Assembly: GCF_030053835.1 (NCBI RefSeq)
Contig: NZ_CP125655.1
Location: 1,488,001 to 1,552,000, forward strand
DNA length: 64,000 bases
Origin: Cellulomonas sp. ES6
GTDB lineage: Bacteria; Actinomycetota; Actinomycetes; Actinomycetales; Cellulomonadaceae
Reading direction: 5' to 3'
In this document: positions 25,036-32,284 of the stretch, in pieces
Layout: each line of letters begins with the position of its first letter
Numbering within the stretch: position 1 is the first letter of the stretch
Notes under the pieces: generated by a model
What the model saw: only the letters and a program-made list of their open reading frames with translations
Database searches by the model: none
Told to the model about the DNA's origin: nothing
Position numbers and translations under genes: made by a program

Positions 25036-26163
25036 GTGCGCTACGATGCGGCGGTGGACGCAGAACCCGCACCAGGCGCCGGCGCCGTGACCGGCACCCC
25101 GGCCGCGCGCGCGACGAGGCCGGAGCCCCGAGGACGCCGCACGACCATCGGCGACGTCGCCGAACGCGCCGGCGTCTCCAAGAGCGCCGTGTCGTTCGTC
25201 TTCAACGGGCGTCCCGGCGTCAGCGAGGCGGCGCGCACCCGCATCCTCGAGGCCGCCCGCGAGCTCGACTGGCGGCCCGACTCCCGGGCGCGGGCACTGT
25301 CCCGCAGCCGCGCGCAGGCCCTCGGCCTCGTCATCCGCCGCGAGCCCGAGCTGCTCAGCACCGACCCGTTCTTCCCGCACTTCGTCGCCGGCGTCGAGAG
25401 CGCCCTGTCGTCGTGCGGCTACGCCCTCATGCTCCAGGTCGTCGACGGCGAGGAGTCCGAGAGCGCCGCCTACCACCAGTTCGCCCGCGAGTCGCGGGTC
25501 GACGGCGTGTTCCTCACCGACCTGCGCACCGACGACGAGCGGCCCGACACCCTCGACCGGCTCGGCGTGCCGTACGTCCTGGTCGGCCCCGCCGCGCCCG
25601 TCGAGGGCCGGCCGCGCCCCCTGAGCGTCGACGACGAGGCCGGCGTCCGCCGCGCCGTCCGCCACCTCTACGCCCTCGGCCACCGCCGGATCGCGCACGT
25701 CGCCGGTGCCGACGGCTACGTCCACTCCGAGGTCCGCCGGCGCGGCTGGGCGGCCGAGATGGCCGAGCTCGGGCTGGACGCCGGGCTCGTCGTCACCGCG
25801 GACTTCTCCGGGGCGTCCGGGGCGCGCGCGACGCACGAGCTGCTCGACCTCCCCCACCCGCCCACGGCCGTCGTCTACGCCAACGACCTCATGGCGATCG
25901 CGGGCATCTCCGTCGCCACCGACCGGGGCGTCCGCGTGCCCGACGACCTCTCGGTGGTCGGCTTCGACGACGTCCCGCTCGCCGAGTACGTCGTCCCACC
26001 GCTCACCACCGTGCGGCAGGAGGTCATCACCTGGGGCCGCGAGTGCGCGCGCACCCTCGTGGCCGTCGTGGAGAGCCGGGAGCCGGAGGAGCCGCTGCTG
26101 CCGCCGGTCGCGTTCGTGGTGCGGGGCAGCACCGGCCCGGTGCGGCAGCGCGCGGACGCCTGA
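25036..26163 (+). CDS. LacI family transcriptional regulator, locus A
   Basis: About 375 residues. The LacI helix-turn-helix is TIGDVAERAGVSKSAVSFVF followed by NGRPGVSEAARTRILEAA. The effector domain has the usual LGLVIRREPE, AVVYANDLMAIAGI and LSVVGFDDVPLAEYVVPPLT landmarks. The start is uncertain: GTG 25036 touches the AAGGAGG site, while in-frame GTG 25054 lies 17 bp away. The HTH begins at about residue 36, so the exact start does not matter for function. Probable repressor of the divergent sugar transport operon, released by an imported sugar. Confidence 0.9.
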   Translation: MRYDAAVDAEPAPGAGAVTGTPAARATRPEPRGRRTTIGDVAERAGVSKSAVSFVFNGRPGVSEAARTRILEAARELDWRPDSRARALSRSRAQALGLVIRREPELLSTDPFFPHFVAGVESALSSCGYALMLQVVDGEESESAAYHQFARESRVDGVFLTDLRTDDERPDTLDRLGVPYVLVGPAAPVEGRPRPLSVDDEAGVRRAVRHLYALGHRRIAHVAGADGYVHSEVRRRGWAAEMAELGLDAGLVVTADFSGASGARATHELLDLPHPPTAVVYANDLMAIAGISVATDRGVRVPDDLSVVGFDDVPLAEYVVPPLTTVRQEVITWGRECARTLVAVVESREPEEPLLPPVAFVVRGSTGPVRQRADA

Positions 26164-26254
26164 CCGGACGCGGAGGCCCTCACATCCATCTTTTCCGGGA
26201 GACCGGGCCAGGATCCCTTCCCTGTGGTGACGGCACGGCGCTCGTCCACACCGC

Positions 26255-26678
26255 TCAGCGCCACTGGAACGTGAAGTTTCCATCCCAGTGCGTCGGCCGC
26301 GAGGTCCGAGAGACCCGGGTGGCGACGCTTCATCTCGGCGGCGACCTGCCGTCCTGCGTCTCCCAGACTGGTGCGCGACCACTCCACCGGGAGGGCGAGC
26401 GACTCGGCGACCATCTGCTCGACGGTGGATGTCCTGGAGGGACTCCCCCTGCGGACCGCGACCGCATCGGCGGCTTCTGCATCGACCCGCGGGAAACGCT
26501 CGCGCTTGTACCCGAGGTAGGCCACGACGGCTTCGCTCAGCGTGTCGGAGTCGGATGAGGTCACGGGTAGATCACCACGTCTTTCGTCGGTCAGCGGATC
26601 GATCCGCACGATCTGGGTCCCGTCCGTGCTGCGGCGGAGAACTGGCAGCTCGGGCGCCTCCGTCCCGCGCAGCCGCAC
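26255..26678 (-). pseudogene. Hypothetical protein of the small-gene cluster, with a probable frameshift near its end
   Basis: About 140 residues, family not recognised. N-terminal part is mixed beta (TQIVRIDPLTDERRG), followed by a helical region (SEAVVAYLGYKRERFPRVDA, then QVAAEMKRRHPGLSDLAADA). As written the frame then runs 290 bp into the antisense of the LacI gene, which is implausible. If one A of AAA (complement of 26277-26279) is removed, the end reads ALGWNFTFQWR followed by TGA at 26255, a much more natural C-terminus. GTG at 26678 follows GCGAGGAGC. It is the last gene of a leftward five-gene cluster. Function unknown. Confidence 0.55.
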
Positions 26679-26725
26679 GCGCTCCTCGCGCGTTCTCCTG
26701 AGTGCCGCGATCGAGCTGCCCGAGC

Positions 26726-27199
26726 TCAGAAGCCGCCGAGCGAGCTGATGACGCCCCCGCTCCCCAGCCCCATGTACCTGCCGAGCGGAGATGAGCTCAC
26801 CGGTTCGCCTGCGTCCAGGTGCTCGGCGTGCGCCAGCAGAGGAGCGGTCACCGCCGTCGCCTCCTTTACCCCGCGAACCCTGAGCTCGTTCGCCAACGCG
26901 CGCGCCACCTCCGCGGGTACGCCCACGACCGCGCCTCCGTGCACCTCGATCAGCGGGACCACTGCGTACGTCCAGCCGATCCCGCGGGACACCATCAGCT
27001 CCGTCCGCCGCTTGTCGGAGGTGAGCACGGCGACGGCCTTCCGATCCAGCCGGACGGGGCCGTTGCGCAGCGAGCGGCGCTCCGGGTCGAGGAAGCCCGA
27101 GTCACGGTCCAGGCGGGCGACCACCACGCCGTGCTTGGCCGGGTCCAGCGCGCGAACGGACACGATGCCGCCGCCGGCCGACGGTTGGGTGCTGGTCAC
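26726..27199 (-). CDS. Hypothetical protein of the small-gene cluster
   Basis: 157 residues, intact. GTG at 27199 has a strong GAGGAGGAC site 6-7 bp upstream. The sequence is soluble, with a beta-rich first half (GVVVARLDRDSGFLDPERR, VAVLTSDKRR), a hydrophobic strand (WTYAVVPLIEVHGGAVVGVP) and a Gly-rich tail ending VISSLGGF. I do not recognise a family. It sits 47 bp upstream of the frameshifted gene at 26255-26678 and directly after the gene at 27234-27441. Confidence 0.65.
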   Translation of the reverse strand: MTSTQPSAGGGIVSVRALDPAKHGVVVARLDRDSGFLDPERRSLRNGPVRLDRKAVAVLTSDKRRTELMVSRGIGWTYAVVPLIEVHGGAVVGVPAEVARALANELRVRGVKEATAVTAPLLAHAEHLDAGEPVSSSPLGRYMGLGSGGVISSLGGF

Positions 27200-27233
27200 G
27201 TGTAGTCCTCCTCTGAGCCTCGGACCTGTCGCG

Positions 27234-27441
27234 TCACGGTACCGAGGGGCTTGGCGCTCGGCCGCGACCGCCGGCCAGCCGAGCCAGTTCCTCGAAGAAC
27301 ACCCGGCGCGCTGCGGTCGACGACGTGGAAGTCCAGCCCATCGAGGCACCCAGCGCGCAAGCGCTCCTCGCGCAGCGCTGCCAGCGCCCGAGAGCTGACA
27401 CGATCGCGCCGCTGTGCGGGGTCACGCCTGTCGACGACCAT
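27234..27441 (-). pseudogene. Small hypothetical gene, probably frameshifted
   Basis: ATG at 27441 lies 3 bp after the preceding stop. The first 44 codons (MVVDRRDPAQRRDRVSSRAL onward) have strong G/C third positions up to DFHVVDRS. After that the same frame loses this bias and becomes Arg/Ser-rich, ending at 27196. Shifting by one base near GGG (complement of 27302-27304) instead gives VFFEELARLAGGRGRAPSP with restored codon bias, ending at 27234. I infer a one-base insertion, but the unshifted 81-codon reading, whose TGA overlaps the next GTG, cannot be excluded. Function unknown. Confidence 0.45.
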
Positions 27442-27444
27442 CCG

Positions 27445-27829
27445 CTACGGCAGTGGCGGCGGCGGGGCGAACCGCTTGGCGACAGCGGTGGTCGCCTCCG
27501 GGCTGAGCCGGGGCGGCGCACCAGCTCGCGCGCGAGAGAGAAGCTTGTCCGGAACGCGCGCACCGTATCGGCGGACGTAGTAGGCGAGGTCCTCCGACCA
27601 CACGAACTCGCCGTCCGACAGCACGTTGATCCCCGCCACGTCGCGGTGCACCGGCTCGATGGCGTCGTCGGCACGCGCCGTCGTCGCGACGATGACGCTT
27701 CCCTGCTCGAGATATCGGGCGACTGCCTCACGCACGTCAGGCTCGAGCGGGTCGACGACGGCGTCGTGGACGCTCGGGCCCTCAGGGTCCCCGTGCCGGA
27801 GCTCCCTGAAGAAGCCCCGGTCAGGGCAT
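27445..27829 (-). pseudogene. Hypothetical protein of the small-gene cluster, start separated by a one-base shift
   Basis: The coding signal runs from GFFRELRHGDPEGPSVHDAV through DGEFVWSEDLAYYVRRYGAR to a Pro-rich end at 27445. In this frame there is no ATG, GTG or TTG between the preceding gene's stop and GTG 27735, which would give only 96 residues. An ATG at 27829 is one base out of frame. Removing one C of CCC (complement of 27824-27826) gives MPDRGFFRELRHGDP and a 127-residue protein. The soluble compact protein resembles small immunity-type or unknown actinobacterial proteins, but I cannot name a family. Confidence 0.5.
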
Positions 27830-27876
27830 GCACACCACGCCGCCCCGGCCCCTGATCGCTCGTCGAGTCCGGCCGT

Positions 27877-28200
27877 TCACTCCCAGGCGGACGGGTCGGT
27901 CCGCCGCCCCTCGGCCGACGCGGTCACCATCTGGTCGAAGGTCAGCACCGATGCGCCGAACAGCAGCGAACCGTCCCGGTGCACCAGCAGCTGTCCTCCC
28001 CCACGCACGGGCTTCCAGAGGTAGTACGCATCGACCTCTGGCACCGGCCGGGAGTGACGCCGGGCATCGGTCGGCGACATCTCCAGCAGCCGTGCGGCGA
28101 CGGCGACGGCCACCCCCAGGGCGGCGCGCTCCTGCGCGGCCCGGACGTCGGCCTGGACACGTTCGATGGCGGCGTCGGGGTCGTCGAGGGGGAAGGCCAC
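27877..28200 (-). CDS. Hypothetical protein heading the small-gene cluster
   Basis: 107 residues from GTG 28200. A helical N-terminus (PDAAIERVQADVRAAQERAA) is followed by a beta segment VDAYYLWKPVRGGGQLLVHR and DGSLLFGASVLTFDQMV. It is soluble, has no signal peptide and belongs to no family I recognise. The weak upstream GTCGGGTGG is the only ribosome-site candidate. It is the first gene of a five-gene leftward cluster lying just beyond the terminator of locus B, with somewhat lower GC than its surroundings. Confidence 0.6.
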   Translation of the reverse strand: MAFPLDDPDAAIERVQADVRAAQERAALGVAVAVAARLLEMSPTDARRHSRPVPEVDAYYLWKPVRGGGQLLVHRDGSLLFGASVLTFDQMVTASAEGRRTDPSAWE

Positions 28201-28234
28201 CCGACGGACCGTAGCCAGGGACGGCGCAGCCCTC

Positions 28235-28269
28235 GGCGCGACCTCCCACCGGTCGTGAGAGGTCGCGCC
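28235..28269 (-). terminator. Rho-independent-like hairpin after the GH2 gene
   Basis: GGCGCGACCTC (28235-28245) and GAGGTCGCGCC (28259-28269) are perfectly complementary with a 13-nt loop, 27 bp beyond the GH2 stop codon. No T-run follows, as is common in this GC range. Confidence 0.6.
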
Positions 28270-28296
28270 AGGGGCCCAGCGCTCAGCCGGCGGCGG

Positions 28297-30390
28297 TCAC
28301 CCGCCGGTGCGCGCCCCGCGGCGGTTCGGCGCCTCGACCGGCGCCGCGTCGACGTACGCGCGGGCGCGCACCTGCCCGTCCTCGTCCTCCAGCCACAGGT
28401 GCAGCCGCGCGGCGGGCGCGTCGCCAGGGGCCGGCACGGTGACGCGCACGGCGGCGCTGAGCTCCCAGGGCTCGGCCTTCACCGGCTCGGACTCCGCCTG
28501 CGCGGGCACCGGCTCGGCACCGAACGGCGTCCCGGCCGGCACCCAGGCGGCGCGCACCCGCCCCAGCACGGGCGACGGCCCGTGGTGCGACACGTGCACG
28601 TCGAGCGTCAGCGGCGCCGTCGGCACGGGGATGTCGGCACCGGCGTGGGCGGGCACCAGGTCGATCACGAGGGTGGTGGGCGCGTTGACGTCGCGGGGGT
28701 CGACGCCGCCGAGGTCCTTGGGGCGGCGGTCGGCGTCCCGCAGGCCGGCCATCTCGTGCTCCACGTCGGTGAGCTCGGTGTAGACGTAGCCGGCGAACCG
28801 GTCGTGGCGGCGCAGCTCCTGGGTCTGCCACCGCAGGTGCCACCCGCGCTCCAGCGACGTGAACCCGGCGCCGTACTCGCTGTTGAGCACCGGCACGCCC
28901 CCGCGGGGGAACGCCGCCGACCCGTACAGCGACTTGTCGACCACGAAGTCCGGCCCGAGCTTCACGGGGAAGTCCTCGCGGCTGCCGTCCGCGAGCGCCG
29001 CGAGGTTCGCCGCCCACGCGGCGGGGTCCTCGTCGTAGTAGTGCCAGTCGACGAGGTCGGTGCGCACGTGCGACCAGCCGGAGTTCTCGACCACGGGCCG
29101 GGTGTCGTCGAGCGTGCGCAGCAGGTCGTAGGCGCGGGCCGCCGCCTCCGCGCGCGCAGGGGAGCCGGGGATGTCCCAGTCGAGGCCCCACTCCTCGTTG
29201 TACAGGCCCCAGATCACGATGGACGGGTGGTTGCCGTCGCGCTCGACCATCGGGGCGAGCTGCGCCTCGAACGCGGCGGCGGCGGCGTCGCTGAACCGGC
29301 TGGGCGCCGGCGGTTCCGCCCAGACGAGCATCCCCATCCGGTCGGCGGCGTGCAGCCAGCGGGGGTCCTCGAGCTTGATGTGCTTGCGCACGAGCGTGTA
29401 CCCGAGGTCGCGCGCGAGCTCGAGGTCGGCGAGCAGCGCGGCCTCGTCGGGGGCCGTCGGCCCGGTGCGCGGCCAGTAGCCCTGGTCGAGGACGCCGGTG
29501 ACGTAGAGCCGCTCGCCGTTGAGCAGCAGGTGCTCGCCCTGGACCTCGACGCGGCGCAGGCCCGCGGTCACCCGGACGGTGTCGGCGTCCTCCTCGGGCG
29601 CCCCGTCGGCGCGGGTGGTGACCGCGAGGACGTACAGGTGCGGGTCGGCGGGGCTCCACAGCCGGGGGTCGGCCGGCTCGACGCGGCCGCGGGCGACGCC
29701 GTCCGCGCCTGCCACGAGGTCGACGCCCTCGCGTCCTGCGGAGCCCTCGGCCACCTCGACGGACACCCGCGCGCCGGCCGGGGCGTCGCCCGCGACCGTG
29801 ACGGTGACGTCGAACCCGGTGAGCGAGTCGCCGCGCACCGCGACGGACGCGGCGTGGGTGCGGCCGCGCGCCTCCAGCCAGACGCTCTGCCAGATGCCGG
29901 ACGTCGGCGTGAACGACACCCCGTCGTAGTCGTCGCGCGGGATCGAGCGCTGCTTGCCGTGCGGGATCGCGCGCTTGTCCGCGGGCGCCTCCACGTCGAC
30001 CTCCAGCACGCCGGTCGGCCCCGCCGCGAGGACGCCGGTGAGGTCGACCTCGAACGGCGTGTGCCCGCCGACGTGCTCGGCGACCGGCACCCCGTCCACC
30101 CGCACCACCGCGCGGTGGTGCACGGCGCCGAAGCACAGCACGGCGCGCGACCCGGCCCACGCGGCCGGCACGCTCAGCGTCCGCCGGTACGTGGCGCGCT
30201 CCAGCCACGTGCGGGCCACGCCGGACGCGGCCGTCTCCCACGCGAACGGCACGACGACGGGCACGGTGCCGTCGGGGAGGTCGAGCTCCCAGGTGCCGTT
30301 GAGCGGGACCCAGCGGTCGGACCGGTCACGGTCGGGCCGCGGGTACTCGGGGCGCGGGACGGACGCGACGCGCGGCAGGGCAGCAGACAT
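28297..30390 (-). CDS. Glycoside hydrolase family 2 enzyme
   Basis: 697 residues, no signal peptide, so intracellular. N-terminal jelly-roll sugar-binding domain (VPLNGTWELDLPDGTVP; TYRRTLSVPAAW), an Ig-like domain at about 190-290, and a TIM barrel. The barrel has the acid/base Glu in SIVIWGLYNEEWGLDW (about 400) and the nucleophile Glu in GVPVLNSEYGAGF (about 500). GH2 includes beta-galactosidases, beta-glucuronidases and beta-mannosidases; the length is short for LacZ and closer to the glucuronidase-like group. ATG at 30390 is preceded by GAAAGG. It lies 41 bp after the permease stop as the last gene of locus B, so it most likely hydrolyses the sugar imported by that transporter. Confidence 0.88.
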   Translation of the reverse strand: MSAALPRVASVPRPEYPRPDRDRSDRWVPLNGTWELDLPDGTVPVVVPFAWETAASGVARTWLERATYRRTLSVPAAWAGSRAVLCFGAVHHRAVVRVDGVPVAEHVGGHTPFEVDLTGVLAAGPTGVLEVDVEAPADKRAIPHGKQRSIPRDDYDGVSFTPTSGIWQSVWLEARGRTHAASVAVRGDSLTGFDVTVTVAGDAPAGARVSVEVAEGSAGREGVDLVAGADGVARGRVEPADPRLWSPADPHLYVLAVTTRADGAPEEDADTVRVTAGLRRVEVQGEHLLLNGERLYVTGVLDQGYWPRTGPTAPDEAALLADLELARDLGYTLVRKHIKLEDPRWLHAADRMGMLVWAEPPAPSRFSDAAAAAFEAQLAPMVERDGNHPSIVIWGLYNEEWGLDWDIPGSPARAEAAARAYDLLRTLDDTRPVVENSGWSHVRTDLVDWHYYDEDPAAWAANLAALADGSREDFPVKLGPDFVVDKSLYGSAAFPRGGVPVLNSEYGAGFTSLERGWHLRWQTQELRRHDRFAGYVYTELTDVEHEMAGLRDADRRPKDLGGVDPRDVNAPTTLVIDLVPAHAGADIPVPTAPLTLDVHVSHHGPSPVLGRVRAAWVPAGTPFGAEPVPAQAESEPVKAEPWELSAAVRVTVPAPGDAPAARLHLWLEDEDGQVRARAYVDAAPVEAPNRRGARTGG

Positions 30391-30431
30391 CGGGTGGGGC
30401 CTTTCGACAGGGTCGGCGAAGGAGAGCGGGG

Positions 30432-31382
30432 TCAGCCCTTGACGCTTCCGGCGAGGATGCCGTTGATGAAGTGCCGCTGGAGGGCGATGAAGATCAGCAG
30501 GAGCGGGACGAGCGCGATCGACGCGGCGGCCAGCAGCTCGCCGGTGACGGTGGCGTAGTCGGCGCCGATGCGGTTGCCGGTGATGTTCTGCGCGAGCGTC
30601 GAGAGCACCACCTGGAGCGTGGCCATCCGGGAGGACGACGCGGCGACGACCGGCCAGACGAAGTCGTTGTAGATGTTCATGACGGTGAGCACCGCCAGGC
30701 CCGCGAGCGCCGGCCGGATGACCGGCAGCACGATGCGCCAGAAGATGCCGAACTCGGTGGCCCCGTCGACGCGCGCGGCGTCCAGCAGCTCGTCCGGGAC
30801 GGCGGCGATCACCTGGCGCATCCAGAAGATGGCGAACGCGTCGACCGCGCCCGGCAGGATCAGCGCCTGGTACGTGTTGACCCAGCCGAGCTCCTTCATC
30901 TCCAGCAGCAGCGGGATGATGAGGACGATGGTCGGCAGCATGAGCGTGATGAGCACGGTGCCGAACAGCAGGTCCCGGCCGCGGAACGTGTACTTCGCGA
31001 ACGCGTAGGCGGCGAGCGGCGCGCAGAACAGCGTGATCGAGCCCTTCACCACCAGCACGACGGCCGTGTTGAGGAACCCCCGGCCGATCGGCACGTCCGT
31101 GAACATGCGCCGGAAGTTCTCGACCGTGAACGCCGACGGGTCGACGCCGAGCGGGTCGCTGATGATCTGCGTGGCCGGCTTGAACGCCGAGACCAGCGCC
31201 CAGACGACGGGCGCGAGGAACGCGAGCGCGAGCACCAGCAGGAACGCCTGCGACCCGAGGGTGCCGGCGAGCTCCCGGCGGGCACGACGCCCGCCGTCGT
31301 GACGGGGGGATGCGCCGGCGGCTGCGGCGCGGCGCGGCAGGGCGGCGGCCGGCGCGGTGTGCGCGGAGACGGGGGCGGTCAT
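30432..31382 (-). CDS. Carbohydrate ABC transporter permease (MalG type), locus B
   Basis: 316 residues. An Ala/Pro/Arg-rich cytoplasmic N-terminus of about 45 residues precedes six membrane helices. The EAA loop LLDAARVDGATEFGIFWRIV (about 205-225) and the ending FINGILAGSVKG are standard for second CUT1 permeases. The ATG overlaps the upstream permease stop by one base. It works with the permease at 31382-32284 and the lipoprotein at 32281-33696. Confidence 0.92.
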   Translation of the reverse strand: MTAPVSAHTAPAAALPRRAAAAGASPRHDGGRRARRELAGTLGSQAFLLVLALAFLAPVVWALVSAFKPATQIISDPLGVDPSAFTVENFRRMFTDVPIGRGFLNTAVVLVVKGSITLFCAPLAAYAFAKYTFRGRDLLFGTVLITLMLPTIVLIIPLLLEMKELGWVNTYQALILPGAVDAFAIFWMRQVIAAVPDELLDAARVDGATEFGIFWRIVLPVIRPALAGLAVLTVMNIYNDFVWPVVAASSSRMATLQVVLSTLAQNITGNRIGADYATVTGELLAAASIALVPLLLIFIALQRHFINGILAGSVKG

Positions 31383-32284
31383 CAGTCCTCCGACCGGAGC
31401 AGCCGCACGAACAGCAGCGACAGCGCCATGACGACGATCACGAGCAGGAACGAGTTGGCCGCGCCCGTGCCGAGGTCGGCGCGGGTGATGTGGTCGTACA
31501 GGTGCAGGCCGGCCGTGGTGGTGGACCCGTACGGCCCGCCGTCGGTGACGACGTACGGCTCGGCGAACATCTGGAACACCGCGAGCGTCTGCAGCACCAC
31601 CGAGAACATCAGCGTGCGGCGCACCAGCGGGACCGTGATGCTCCACAGCTGCCTGCGCGGCGAGGCGCCGTCGATGGACGCCGCCTCGTAGACGCTGCGG
31701 TCGATGGACTGCAGCCCGGACAGCAGGATGATCACGATGAACCCGGTGGTCTTCCACAGGAACAGCAGGGCGAGCGTCGGCTTGGCCCAGGCCGTCGTGG
31801 TCAGCCAGCCGACGTCCGGCAGCCCGACGAGGTTCAGCAGCCCGTTGACGGCGCCGTAGTCCCGGTCGAACACCACGACCCAGATCTGCGCGACCGCGAC
31901 CAGCGGCGTCACGAACGGCACGAGGAACGCGATCCGGTAGAACCCGCGCATCCGCACCTTGGCGTTGTCCAGGAGCACCGCGACGACCAGCGCCAGCACC
32001 ATCTGCACCGGGACGATCAGCAGCCACAGCACCGCGGAGTTGCCGAGCGACGACCAGAACGCGTCGTTGCCGAGCAGGTAGGTGTAGTTGCCCAGGCCCA
32101 CCCACTCGGCGGCGCCGGAGCCGCGCCAGCTCGTGAACGACAGCCGCAGCGTGAACACCATCGGGTAGACGCTGAAGGCGACGAAGAGCGCGACGAACGG
32201 CAGGACGAAGACGTAGGGGGCCACGGCCCGGGGCAGGTGCGGGCGGCGCCTGCCCCGGGTCGTCGCGACGGCGGCAGCGGTCAC
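31382..32284 (-). CDS. Carbohydrate ABC transporter permease (MalF type), locus B
   Basis: 300 residues, six membrane helices. The EAA loop is YEAASIDGASPRRQLWSITV (about 215), and MFAEPYVVTDGGPYGSTTT is typical of first permeases. GTG at 32284 overlaps the binding-protein stop by four bases (GTGA), and the 3' end overlaps the next permease by one base, so the three transporter genes are translationally coupled. Confidence 0.92.
   Translation of the reverse strand: MTAAAVATTRGRRRPHLPRAVAPYVFVLPFVALFVAFSVYPMVFTLRLSFTSWRGSGAAEWVGLGNYTYLLGNDAFWSSLGNSAVLWLLIVPVQMVLALVVAVLLDNAKVRMRGFYRIAFLVPFVTPLVAVAQIWVVVFDRDYGAVNGLLNLVGLPDVGWLTTTAWAKPTLALLFLWKTTGFIVIILLSGLQSIDRSVYEAASIDGASPRRQLWSITVPLVRRTLMFSVVLQTLAVFQMFAEPYVVTDGGPYGSTTTAGLHLYDHITRADLGTGAANSFLLVIVVMALSLLFVRLLRSED

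Noticed and set aside
25875..26254. Extension of the last small-cluster gene into the LacI gene
   Set aside because: The extended part is antisense to a well-conserved LacI C-terminus and turns Ser/Thr/Arg-rich. A one-base shift provides a better end at 26255.
27196..27441. Taking the 81-codon frame as the intact gene because its TGA overlaps the next GTG
   Set aside because: A GTG followed by A always creates such an overlap, and the codon bias favours the shifted reading. Kept as an alternative only.
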